Positions 43,539 to 51,159 of a stretch of 64,000 bases of DNA are shown in pieces. Both the position numbers and the translations under genes were made by a program. Below the pieces are notes generated by a model that saw only the letters and a list, made by a program, of their open reading frames with translations, did no database searches and was not told the DNA's origin. Position 1 is the first letter of the stretch, and the number at the start of each line of letters is the position of its first letter. Origin of the DNA: Gordonia sp. ABSL11-1 (lineage in GTDB: Bacteria > Actinomycetota > Actinomycetes > Mycobacteriales > Mycobacteriaceae). The stretch covers positions 1 through 64,000 of the forward strand of contig NZ_JASXSI010000002.1 of NCBI RefSeq assembly GCF_030315685.1, written 5' to 3'.

Positions 43539-45749
43539 TCATGCTGTTCCTCCGTCGTCATTTGCTCTGGGGCGACGTCGCTTTCGGCCGACCGATGTGG
43601 GTGGGATTGGAGCGGTCGACGGAGCGGGAGGTGCAGGGGCGGTTTCGGACGCCGTCGGCAGCTGCGCGTCCTGACGGCCGTACTGTTCGCGGCTCTGGCG
43701 CCGGATGTCACTGTCGAGGCCGGTGGGTGGTGGCGGAGCGAGCGTTGACACCATCGTCCAGCCGGAGGACTCGCCTCCGGTCATGACCCGGACATAGGCG
43801 GTGCGGGTGGGTAGCTCCTGGAAGTCCTCGGGTGCGAGCACGCCATGGGTGAGTTTGGCTGCTTCGGCGGCGTCTTTTGCGCTTTCCAGGCGGAAGAACA
43901 CCTTGTTGCGGGCGTTGCTATCGACACCTTCTCGTAGGTCGGGAGGCAGCTGTGAGCGCGTTTGATGCGCGAGGACCCAGGCCACTCCGTAGCTTCGCGA
44001 TTGTGCCAGGACGTCGCCGATCTGAGTCGGCAGGTGGACGTAGTTTTGGCATTCGTCGACGACCACGACGCCCGGACGTTTCATCGGCTCGTGTTCGGTG
44101 GCCCGTTCCTGGGCGGCGTTCCACGCCTCGGCGACGATGAGGGAGCCGACCAGTTGCGCGGTGATTGGTCCGATCAGTCCCTCGTTGAGCGGTACCAGGA
44201 CGATCTTGTTGTCGCGGAAGAGATCGCGCAGGCGAAAGGCAGGACGCGGTTGATCGAGCAGGCGTCGGACGGCGGGGCGTAACAGGTAGCGGCGGAGCTT
44301 GTTGAGCGGAGCGGCGATCATGGCGGCTTGCGCGGCCGGGCTGTGGTCGTCGTAGGTGGCCCAGAAACCGGCCAGCGTCGGTTCCTCGGCGACGTGGCCG
44401 ATGACCCGCCGCCGAAATGCTGCTTCGGTGAGAAGCCGTGGTAGATCGACCAGTGTGAACGGCGTGCCGATGGCTCTTCCCGCCCGCGCGAGTGTCAGCA
44501 GACTGGCCATGAAGATGTCCTCGGTACGTGGTCCCCACCCATCGGCGAAAACTGCCCTGAACACAGCCAACAGGCCGTCGACAAGGACATCAGGATCACG
44601 GTCACCGGCATCGAGCGGGTTGATACCTGGGACATGGAGATCGGTCAGTGAGACGATGACTACGTCGTTCGCGCGTTCGGCGGGGACCGCGCGGGCGATG
44701 ATGTCGTCGATGAGCTGTTGCTTGGGGTCGATGACCAGCAGCGCCCGGCCAGCGGCGATATCGGCGGCAATTTGCAGGAGCAGGACATTGCTCTTGCCAG
44801 ACCCCGTTGGTCCCTGGGCAACCATGTGCATCAGGCTGTCGGTGGCGTTGACGCCGACGGTAATGCCGCTGCCTGGAAGAAATGTCGACCCAAACGCGCG
44901 CCCGCCTGGTGTTGGCAGGCGAACGGGCAGCAGCGGGCGGGGATGAAGTGCGGGCACGCCCGGCAGATCGGCATCGCCGAGCGGCCACGCCAGAACGCCA
45001 CACAGTTCGCCTGGGGTCAGCGTGAGAGGCCACCGCCTCGGCAGGTGTGGACCGTTGAGTGCCTCCGGCGCATCGCGTTTGAGCGTCAGATGGACCCCAG
45101 CGGCGCGTGCGGTACCAATCGCGCCGAACACACCCAGTATGAGGCGGCGCCTGCGTCCGGACGTATCGGCGGCGGCGCCAATGCGAATCAACGTCTGGAA
45201 CCGATGGTGCGCGAATCGATCTGAAACGCTGCGCTGAATCGGCGTTGGCGCCTGCATGACACCTTGGGTCAGCAGCTGAACGATCGGCTGTGCCGGGTCA
45301 GCAACCGGTCGTCTCATGGTCCGTCCTGCAACTCGCGGGCCAATAGTTACCTGCAGTACCAGAGTGTCGCTGTGAGCAAGATGAACGTCGAGCGCTGACA
45401 GCAGCGCCGTCGCCACGGCGATCGGATCGTATGCCAGTCCCAAAATTACTGGAGTAGAACGGATCTGGACCGCGGTCGCGACGGCGGGCCGGCCATTGGC
45501 GTCGCCGGGTAGCAAAACGGAGCCCGGAATCAAATCACGGAGTGTGCGCTGGACCCACCGCACGTGGTCTGCGGGTGTCCCAACAAGATGACGGGTGGTA
45601 CCTGACTGTGCTCGCGCCTCGAAGACGATCGGGGGACTAGAAGGGTCGGCAGCGAGCCGTGCGAGGAAAGACTCGAGCGTATCCGGCTCGAGTGGTCGTG
45701 CAGGCCAGACCTCGCTGAAGACCCAGGGAGGAGACTTTCGCGCACTCAC
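43539..45749 (-). CDS. VirD4/TraM-like conjugative DNA-transfer ATPase
   Basis: The 736-residue protein has an N-terminal region of about 280 residues and then an AAA+ motor domain. Walker A is VAQGPTGSGKSNVLLLQ (near residue 315) and Walker B is PGVVVVDECQNYVHL (near 563), with LAHQTRSQLP sensor sequence nearby. The C-terminal tail is Pro/Ala-rich and basic. This is the HerA/FtsK superfamily ATPase annotated in actinobacterial elements as a type IV coupling or TraM protein. It has no obvious transmembrane helices, so membrane anchoring would need a partner. The GTG start at 45749 overlaps the small upstream gene. Confidence 0.85.
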   Translation of the reverse strand: MSARKSPPWVFSEVWPARPLEPDTLESFLARLAADPSSPPIVFEARAQSGTTRHLVGTPADHVRWVQRTLRDLIPGSVLLPGDANGRPAVATAVQIRSTPVILGLAYDPIAVATALLSALDVHLAHSDTLVLQVTIGPRVAGRTMRRPVADPAQPIVQLLTQGVMQAPTPIQRSVSDRFAHHRFQTLIRIGAAADTSGRRRRLILGVFGAIGTARAAGVHLTLKRDAPEALNGPHLPRRWPLTLTPGELCGVLAWPLGDADLPGVPALHPRPLLPVRLPTPGGRAFGSTFLPGSGITVGVNATDSLMHMVAQGPTGSGKSNVLLLQIAADIAAGRALLVIDPKQQLIDDIIARAVPAERANDVVIVSLTDLHVPGINPLDAGDRDPDVLVDGLLAVFRAVFADGWGPRTEDIFMASLLTLARAGRAIGTPFTLVDLPRLLTEAAFRRRVIGHVAEEPTLAGFWATYDDHSPAAQAAMIAAPLNKLRRYLLRPAVRRLLDQPRPAFRLRDLFRDNKIVLVPLNEGLIGPITAQLVGSLIVAEAWNAAQERATEHEPMKRPGVVVVDECQNYVHLPTQIGDVLAQSRSYGVAWVLAHQTRSQLPPDLREGVDSNARNKVFFRLESAKDAAEAAKLTHGVLAPEDFQELPTRTAYVRVMTGGESSGWTMVSTLAPPPPTGLDSDIRRQSREQYGRQDAQLPTASETAPAPPAPSTAPIPPTSVGRKRRRPRANDDGGTA

Positions 45750-45988
45750 TTCGCTTCCTCCGAGTCGGGACCGCGATGGTCAGTCGGACTGGGCTCGGGC
45801 GCCGCGGTGCGTTCTGCTTTGGCGTCGGCTTCTGCCTGGGCGGCGGCCAGGTCACGGGCGTGCTGCAGCAGTGCGCGGGCAAGGCGAACACGATCTGGCG
45901 GATCGCGGCGATCGTCAGTGATACGAATTCGCCGGTCGGCATTGCGCCGGTACGCGCGGCGGGGATGGGTGCGACGGGAACGTGTCAT
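45746..45988 (-). CDS. Small basic coiled protein
   Basis: The 80-residue Arg-rich protein has a basic N-terminus (TRSRRTHPRRAYRRNADRR) and an Ala-rich helix (LARALLQHARDLAAAQAEADAK). The start at 45988 has an AGGAGG ribosome site, and the stop overlaps the ATPase start as GTGA. It resembles the small proteins that precede transfer ATPases in actinobacterial elements and may bind DNA. No family was recognised. Confidence 0.65.
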   Translation of the reverse strand: MTRSRRTHPRRAYRRNADRRIRITDDRRDPPDRVRLARALLQHARDLAAAQAEADAKAERTAAPEPSPTDHRGPDSEEAK

Positions 45989-46107
45989 CGCCTGAGTCCT
46001 CCTTTCTGTACGGCGTGATGGCTGGCGCTGATTGCGGCACATCCCCACACCCAAAGGAGGTCGTCTCTCTTGTCTATGCGCCTCTGGTCAGGAAAAGTCA
46101 ATGGCGA

Positions 46108-46123
46108 GTGTCGATTTGACAAC
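46108..46123. promoter_or_regulatory. TGTC-N5-GACA palindrome (copy 1)
   Basis: TGTC-GATTT-GACA at 46109-46121 sits upstream of the leftward transfer operon. A near-identical element occurs at 48239-48255 on the opposite orientation (12 of 13 core positions match when reverse-complemented). The repetition at two operon heads suggests a shared regulator of the element. On the minus strand a TTGACT hexamer and a CATAGA hexamer follow 17 bp apart, a possible promoter. Confidence 0.55.
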
Positions 46124-46166
46124 AACTGACCTCTAACTGATGAGATTATGAAATTCTGCTGAGTAC

Positions 46167-46367
46167 TCACCATGGTCGGCTCCTTGCTCGCCACCACAGC
46201 ACCACGATCCACACTGCGGCGGCGCAGACTCCGATGACGACCAGCCAGATCCAGATCCGGGACAGTAGGTCGACGGCGATGGACAGCGCCACCGCGCCGA
46301 ACAGTGCCACGAGGCAGAAGCGGGCGAACCAGTCGAGTGGGCTCTTAGTCGGGTTCGGCTCAGCCAC
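46167..46367 (-). CDS. Small two-helix membrane protein
   Basis: The 66-residue protein has a short polar N-terminus and two hydrophobic helices (FARFCLVALFGAVALSIAVDLL and WIWLVVIGVCAAAVWIVVLWW), ending in RARSRPW. The GTG at 46367 has a GAGGAGG ribosome site. It overlaps the MT-A70 gene by 8 bp. Small hydrophobic proteins of this size are common in transfer modules, and a membrane anchor for the transfer ATPase is one idea. Confidence 0.65.
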   Translation of the reverse strand: MAEPNPTKSPLDWFARFCLVALFGAVALSIAVDLLSRIWIWLVVIGVCAAAVWIVVLWWRARSRPW

Positions 46368-46959
46368 GGTGGCCTCCTCTCTGTGTGTCCGACGGCACGG
46401 GATACCCGGGCATGGTGATGTCGCTGTCGATTTCGTTGCCCCAGGCATGCCAGCCGGGTTGTCGGCGCCGGGCGAACAACTCAAGGTATGGGCCGCTCGA
46501 GATTCGCTCGATGACGGCGTACTGCTCCTCGGGCTTATGGGAGTGGTCCTGTAGCGGCGCGAACATCCAGGTCGGCTGTGCGCGGAAGTTCACCGGCGCT
46601 CGGCCGCGTGTACCGAGGATGAGGTGCTCGGTGGCGTTACGTAGGTAGTTGCCGAGGCCGAGGCGCGGTTTGATCCAGGTCAGGGGCGATCGAGGCACGA
46701 AGCCCCAGGACTCCATGACGTCGTACCCGTCGCGCAGCGTCGCGTTCGTCACCCAGAGCCACAGGTGCGCATCGTCTTCGGCGAGGTCGGCGACGGTCAT
46801 AGCCTTGATGCGGTCGAGTGTCATCAGCGAGTAGTGCTGACTTGCTCCCAGATGTCCCTTCTGCTGGACGTCCCAAGGTGGGTCGGCCATGATCGTCCGA
46901 AACTTCGGCGGGGGAGTGCCAGCTCGATTGTGTTGGCGGGCCTGTCGTGCGGTGCTCAT
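46360..46959 (-). CDS. MT-A70 family N6-adenine methyltransferase
   Basis: The 199-residue protein has the MT-A70 catalytic motif DPPW in TIMADPPWDVQQKG (near residue 28) and the SAM-binding region AHLWLWVTNATLRDGYDVMESWGF. It also shows TEHLILGTRG and the C-terminal KPEEQYAVIERISSGPYLELFARR, all typical of phage and element DNA adenine methyltransferases. No restriction enzyme is next to it, so it probably protects or marks the element DNA. The start overlaps the C5-methyltransferase-like stop as ATGA. Confidence 0.88.
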   Translation of the reverse strand: MSTARQARQHNRAGTPPPKFRTIMADPPWDVQQKGHLGASQHYSLMTLDRIKAMTVADLAEDDAHLWLWVTNATLRDGYDVMESWGFVPRSPLTWIKPRLGLGNYLRNATEHLILGTRGRAPVNFRAQPTWMFAPLQDHSHKPEEQYAVIERISSGPYLELFARRRQPGWHAWGNEIDSDITMPGYPVPSDTQRGGHRG

Positions 46960-47999
46960 GCGGGCATCTCCTTGTTGGCGGTTGACCCGGGTTTTGCGGC
47001 CCGAAGTGCTGAAATGACCTCGCGTGCAACGGCTGACGCGACCGGCACAGCTACTGAGTTGCCGACTTGACGAAGGGCGCGGGCCCGGGAAGCGGGCAGC
47101 TTGAAACCGTCGGGGAAGCCTTGCAGCGCAGCGGCTTCTCGCGAGGTCAGGCGGTGTACTCGGTCGTCAACGGTGTAGGTATCCCAGTTCACCCGGGCGT
47201 TGGCGTGGTCGCGGAGGCCGCTTCCGAGCAACGTGTAGCTCAGTTCTCGGTCGCACTGTCCGCCAAGGACGTCGCCGAGCGTCTGTGTAAGCGGCACCGG
47301 ATCGGGGAAGGCGAACGGTGTCGATGGATCTTTGAATCCGACCATGAAGAGCCGCGGGCGCAGCTGGGGAAGGCCGAAGTCGCAGGCACGGAGCACCCCC
47401 GTGTGAAACGAGTAGCCGAGCTGCGAGGTCATGGTGTTTCGGATAGCGGCGAATGTCCTGCCTTGGTGATGAAACCGAAGGCCCGCGACGTCCTCGAAGA
47501 TGTACGCCCGCGGTTGGGTGTGCCTGATGAGGCGCGCGAGATGGACGAGCAGGGTGTCGTGTTCGTCGTGGCCGCGCTGCATCTCCTTGAACGAGAACGG
47601 CTGGACGGGGAAGCTCGCCGTCACGACGTCGTGCTCGGGGATGTCGGCGGGATCGACTGCGCCGATGTCGGACGCGAACCGTCCGCAAGAGAAGAGTTCG
47701 GGCCGAAGCGTCTGAAAGTTGTTCTGGTATGTAGCACGGGCGAGCGGGTCGTTCTCGGTCGCGAACACGCACTGAGCGCCGAGGCTTGCGAGCGCGAGAT
47801 GGAATCCGCCGATGCCGGCGAGATCATCGACGAACCGGATGGGATCTTCGGTGCTGGTCGGCTCTTTGGGGCGGATGGGAGATGCTGCGGCGACGGCGTG
47901 CCGTCCGAGGCGGCTTTTGGGCGCAGGCGATCCTGTTGATAGTAGATCGAGGAGGCTGGTTTGGCGTTCTGCAGGTGGTGCAGGGTGGGGCGTGGTCAT
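46956..47999 (-). CDS. C5-cytosine methyltransferase homologue lacking the catalytic Cys
   Basis: The 347-residue protein has clear C5-MTase architecture: motif I FVDDLAGIGGFHLAL, motif II/III around FATENDPLARATYQNNF, motif VIII PQLRPR and motif X RQVGNSVAVPVA. In motif IV the canonical Pro-Cys-Gln reads Pro-Val-Gln (residues 131-133, FPVQPFSF), and in motif VI Glu-Asn-Val reads Glu-Asp-Val (169-171). Without the Cys nucleophile cytosine methylation is not expected. It retains SAM-site and target-recognition regions. It may act as a DNA-binding decoy, a regulator, or a partner of the MT-A70 enzyme downstream. The ATG at 47999 has a modest GGA site. Confidence 0.85.
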   Translation of the reverse strand: MTTPHPAPPAERQTSLLDLLSTGSPAPKSRLGRHAVAAASPIRPKEPTSTEDPIRFVDDLAGIGGFHLALASLGAQCVFATENDPLARATYQNNFQTLRPELFSCGRFASDIGAVDPADIPEHDVVTASFPVQPFSFKEMQRGHDEHDTLLVHLARLIRHTQPRAYIFEDVAGLRFHHQGRTFAAIRNTMTSQLGYSFHTGVLRACDFGLPQLRPRLFMVGFKDPSTPFAFPDPVPLTQTLGDVLGGQCDRELSYTLLGSGLRDHANARVNWDTYTVDDRVHRLTSREAAALQGFPDGFKLPASRARALRQVGNSVAVPVASAVAREVISALRAAKPGSTANKEMPA

Positions 48000-48238
48000 G
48001 GCGTGTAATTCCTTTCTGGCCCGGTGTTTTAGGGCGCACGAAACCGCGGCGACGACCTGGCAGGTCGTGCCGGGATAGGTGCGGGAGGTGCCGGGATCTG
48101 TCCCTATTACGGCTGAGCCGGGTTCTCGGCTCAATCGTCCGGCCGGGTGACGCGTCGCCCGGTGAGATGGGCGATCGGACACGGGAGTGCAGGGGTCAGA
48201 GTGGCGATTCTGGCAGTGGTTTGGTCACCGCGAATTGC

Positions 48239-48255
48239 GTTGTCAAATAGACAAC
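48239..48255. promoter_or_regulatory. TGTC-N5-GACA palindrome (copy 2)
   Basis: A 17-bp perfect-arm palindrome (GTTGTC-AAATA-GACAAC) lies between the VWA gene and the methyltransferase operon. Reverse-complemented, its core matches the element at 46109-46121 at 12 of 13 positions. Within it, TTGACA on the minus strand could double as a -35 hexamer for the methyltransferase genes. The rest of 48000-48271 shows no gene. Confidence 0.55.
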
Positions 48256-48271
48256 TTGGATACCTGAGGTG

Positions 48272-49003
48272 CTACGGATGGGCATCACCCGCCGCCCTTG
48301 CATCGATGAACGCGGCCGTTAGCGCCGTTGCGACGGCACCCGGTTGAGACGATGGTCCTATCCGCGACACGGTGACCGTAGGGTCAGCCTCGAGTACGGA
48401 GGGTGGCTCGGCCCCGAGCATGACCACGTGCTTGTCAGCTCCTAGGTTCCGGATCCGTTCAAGGACGTCGTCCGGGTGGTCGTCGGTGAGCAGGAAGTCG
48501 GAGAGCACCACCACCATGGCCTTGCCCTGAGCTTCGCTGGTGATCTGCTCAGCGATGTCGAGACTTGGGCCGAGCGAGCTCGACCCTGGGTCTGTCGGCA
48601 TGCGAAGCAGACCACGTTCGAGGTGCCGAAGACCTGATTTCGAAAGCGTCTGGCGCAGGATGGCTGTACCGCTGGGACAGTCAAACGAGACCAGGCTGAT
48701 CCGTTCGCGCCGGCAGCGGCAGGAAGCGGCAATGTGATGAATAGCCGTCTGCAGCTCGCTGATCCGGTCCGATAGCGGATCGTTGCCGCCCGGGCCGGAG
48801 ACGCTCGGGGAGTTGTCGATAAGTGCGATGAGGTCGACCGCGTGCCCCGGACACGCGCCGACGTCCGGCAGTACGAGTCTGGGTCTTAGCTCAGGGCGGG
48901 ACGTCGTGCGAGGCCTATCGGTCTGGGTCGGAATCACGCTGTCGGGCAGGAGTCCGACGGGCAGCAGGACTGGAACCGGTGACGATGACTGCCGGGTGTT
49001 CAC
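48272..49003 (-). CDS. VWA-domain protein
   Basis: The 243-residue protein is a von Willebrand factor A domain. A strand leads into the MIDAS motif DNSPS (DLIALIDNSPSVSG, near residue 60), a Thr/Ser follows in the DPGSSSLGPSLD region, and the Asp is in VVVLSDFLLTDD. It is probably cytosolic, since there is no signal peptide. The first 50 residues are Pro/Arg-rich and unstructured. It is the last gene of a three-gene operon with two GTGA overlaps. VWA domains with a MIDAS often partner MoxR-type ATPases, and here a STAND NTPase diverges from the operon. Confidence 0.8.
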   Translation of the reverse strand: MNTRQSSSPVPVLLPVGLLPDSVIPTQTDRPRTTSRPELRPRLVLPDVGACPGHAVDLIALIDNSPSVSGPGGNDPLSDRISELQTAIHHIAASCRCRRERISLVSFDCPSGTAILRQTLSKSGLRHLERGLLRMPTDPGSSSLGPSLDIAEQITSEAQGKAMVVVLSDFLLTDDHPDDVLERIRNLGADKHVVMLGAEPPSVLEADPTVTVSRIGPSSQPGAVATALTAAFIDARAAGDAHP

Positions 49004-50067
49004 CGCGTCTCACCTCCGCGCGGCTTGCGCCCGATCGGGGCAAGCGCCCGTCCGTGCCCGACGACATCGGGACTCTCCATGAGGGCGCGGTTCTTGTCGG
49101 CGGCGAGGTGCTCGCTCGCCGCCGATCCGCGGGCGCCATGTTCTCGGACCACCGACGCGGCAATCTCGCCCGCATGCAGGCCGAGAAGAAGGCGCGGCCC
49201 GGCCGTCAGACGCAAATGGCGACGTAGTGCTCGCTTGTAGGTGCGTTCGGCGCCATCGAGCAGATCAGCGATGGCATCGGCGTGTGTCCAGGAGTTGACG
49301 AACGAGGCCAACGCGATGCCCGAGGACAATGCGGCAAATGTCCAACCGGCCGCGGACCCCTCGATCGCGGCACGCAGCGTGTAGATGCCGGATCCGATGA
49401 AGAAGACGATCGCGAGCGCCAGAAGGTTGAGCCCGGCGAGCCAGGCTGTCTTCTGGCGGCGCCCGTCGAGTAGGTGCCGGTATGGTTCCAGGGATTTCGG
49501 CATGTCGTCCGAATACGTGCGGATGCCGACCTGCGACGCTCGGCCCAGCTGTTCACCGGCCAGACCCGCCGTGACCGCGGCGACACCGGCTGCGCAGCCT
49601 TGGATCACCGCCAGCATCGGCATCTCACCCAGGCTTATCGCCGCGGTCGACGTGCCGACCACATCACCGAGGAGGAGTCCGAACATCCTGCAGCGGTAGC
49701 CCCAGTGCGAACGTGTGGATCGCAGCACCAGTGCGCTCAACGCAGCCTCGGCGTCTCGAAGGTGGTCCCGGGCCGAGACGACGAGCGGATCGTCGATCGC
49801 GACGAGCTGGCGAACCCGATCAACATGAAGACCCAGTGCGGTCGCGCGCGCCGCCCGGGGACGGGCCAGTGCGACGCCTGCAGCCGCGTGAAGATGGAGC
49901 TGCTCCTGCGCCTCCGCGTCGTGGGCATCTTCGAGATAGGTCGCACCGGCCAGCGTCTGCGGCCGCGCCACCGCGCTGGCGCCGTCAACATGCGGCAGCC
50001 GGTTGGCGCGGACTGGTGTCGGGCGGGGAACCGCCCGGCGTCTGGGTCGCGTGCTAGTCCCGATCAC
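49000..50067 (-). CDS. Membrane protein of the VWA operon
   Basis: The 355-residue protein has a helical N-terminal region and about four transmembrane helices in two pairs (around GEMPMLAVIQGCAAGVAAVTAG, and around WLAGLNLLALAIVFFIGSGIY with AGWTFAALSSGIALASFVN). A basic, helical C-terminus follows. The GTG at 50067 overlaps the lipoprotein stop, and the end overlaps the next gene's GTG, so the operon is tightly coupled. No family was recognised. It may anchor the two VWA proteins on either face of the membrane. Confidence 0.65.
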   Translation of the reverse strand: MIGTSTRPRRRAVPRPTPVRANRLPHVDGASAVARPQTLAGATYLEDAHDAEAQEQLHLHAAAGVALARPRAARATALGLHVDRVRQLVAIDDPLVVSARDHLRDAEAALSALVLRSTRSHWGYRCRMFGLLLGDVVGTSTAAISLGEMPMLAVIQGCAAGVAAVTAGLAGEQLGRASQVGIRTYSDDMPKSLEPYRHLLDGRRQKTAWLAGLNLLALAIVFFIGSGIYTLRAAIEGSAAGWTFAALSSGIALASFVNSWTHADAIADLLDGAERTYKRALRRHLRLTAGPRLLLGLHAGEIAASVVREHGARGSAASEHLAADKNRALMESPDVVGHGRALAPIGRKPRGGETR

Positions 50068-50885
50068 TTCGCACCGCGCGATTCCGGATCGGTCACGATC
50101 AGGCACGACGCTGCCCGTGAGGCCTGGCAGACTTCGGTCTGGAACGCTTTGAGGGCATCGACGTACGTGCTCGGCAGCTGCCCGTCGTCGCTCGTCCGGC
50201 CCACCCCGATGATCCGGATGTGGACACCCGGCAACAAGGCGGGCGTGACGGTGCGCGCCAGCCGCGTCGCTTCAGTGGTCGTCAAGCCGTGATCGGTGAG
50301 CCCCGTCGGCACCGTGCTGATGCCATCGGTCAGCACGGTGAATGTCATTGACGTCGCACCCGCTGCTGGTTTGGCCTGAGCGAAGAATTCCGCCGCTGCG
50401 TGGTACTGAGCCGTCGTGTCCGTTCCGTCGCCGGGCAACGTGGCAAGAGCCGCCGGCAGCGCCTTATCGATGGCTTCTATGCTGTCGTCGACGATCTTCG
50501 GCACTTTGCGCAGCCTCGCGACTTCAGTTGCGCCGTCGGCACGTAGATCACCGTCGAACACCGTTTGTCCGACCTGCGAGCCCGAGAAGACAGTGAGGCG
50601 GAAAACGCCGCCGCATACAGCCGTCCGTGTAATCCCGCCGTGGATCACCTGTTGACGGATTGCGCGCGAGGTACTGCCGCGCGACGTGGTCGATTCGTCG
50701 GAGGCGATCAGCGCCGACTGTTGTGCACCCTTGCACTGCTCTCGCAGCGCATGGAGATCGGCAAGGACGCCCGGCTGGGCCGTTGAGGAGCAGGCCGACC
50801 CGAGGACAAGAGTCGCGGTAGCAAAAGTCATTCCAACTGCAACACTGCGAGCTCTGCGAAACACTTTAAAATCCCTGACTCGCAT
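50064..50885 (-). CDS. Exported VWA-like lipoprotein
   Basis: The 273-residue protein has a basic N-terminus, a hydrophobic stretch and a lipobox ending LGSACSS with Cys 32, so it should be lipid-anchored outside the membrane. After this, IASDESTTSRG resembles a degraded MIDAS, and TFTVLTDGIS looks like the later VWA strand with its Asp-Gly. A disulfide is possible from Cys pairs. Two adjacent ATGs (50888 and 50885) share an AGAGGAAG ribosome site. It is the first gene of the VWA operon and diverges from the STAND NTPase, with 274 bp between them. Confidence 0.7.
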   Translation of the reverse strand: MRVRDFKVFRRARSVAVGMTFATATLVLGSACSSTAQPGVLADLHALREQCKGAQQSALIASDESTTSRGSTSRAIRQQVIHGGITRTAVCGGVFRLTVFSGSQVGQTVFDGDLRADGATEVARLRKVPKIVDDSIEAIDKALPAALATLPGDGTDTTAQYHAAAEFFAQAKPAAGATSMTFTVLTDGISTVPTGLTDHGLTTTEATRLARTVTPALLPGVHIRIIGVGRTSDDGQLPSTYVDALKAFQTEVCQASRAASCLIVTDPESRGAK

Positions 50886-51159
50886 CATCTTCCTCTCGTT
50901 CGTGGTGCGATGTGCGGCCAACCGTAGGTGCCAGTCGAAATTGAGAACGGTCCCCGATACGTCAAACCCATGACCAATGACGGTCGCCTGGGTGCTCGAG
51001 GTGACAACCCCCGTGTACAGGCGCGACAGAACAGTTGGTGTGACATGGAGCACTTACTTGTCCTGGCGAAGCGATGTCGAGTGAGCCGTCGCCGGGGTGT
51101 GCGTGCACGTTCGGTTCGTTACGATTGCGGTTCGCGCTTCGTGGAAGCTGAGGAGTGTC

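Noticed and set aside
45746-46367. A toxin-antitoxin pair from the two small genes
   Set aside because: One is a basic coiled protein overlapping the transfer ATPase and the other a two-helix membrane protein 178 bp away. Neither resembles a known toxin or antitoxin.
46360-47999. A complete restriction-modification system
   Set aside because: No restriction endonuclease is adjacent, and the C5 homologue lacks its catalytic Cys.
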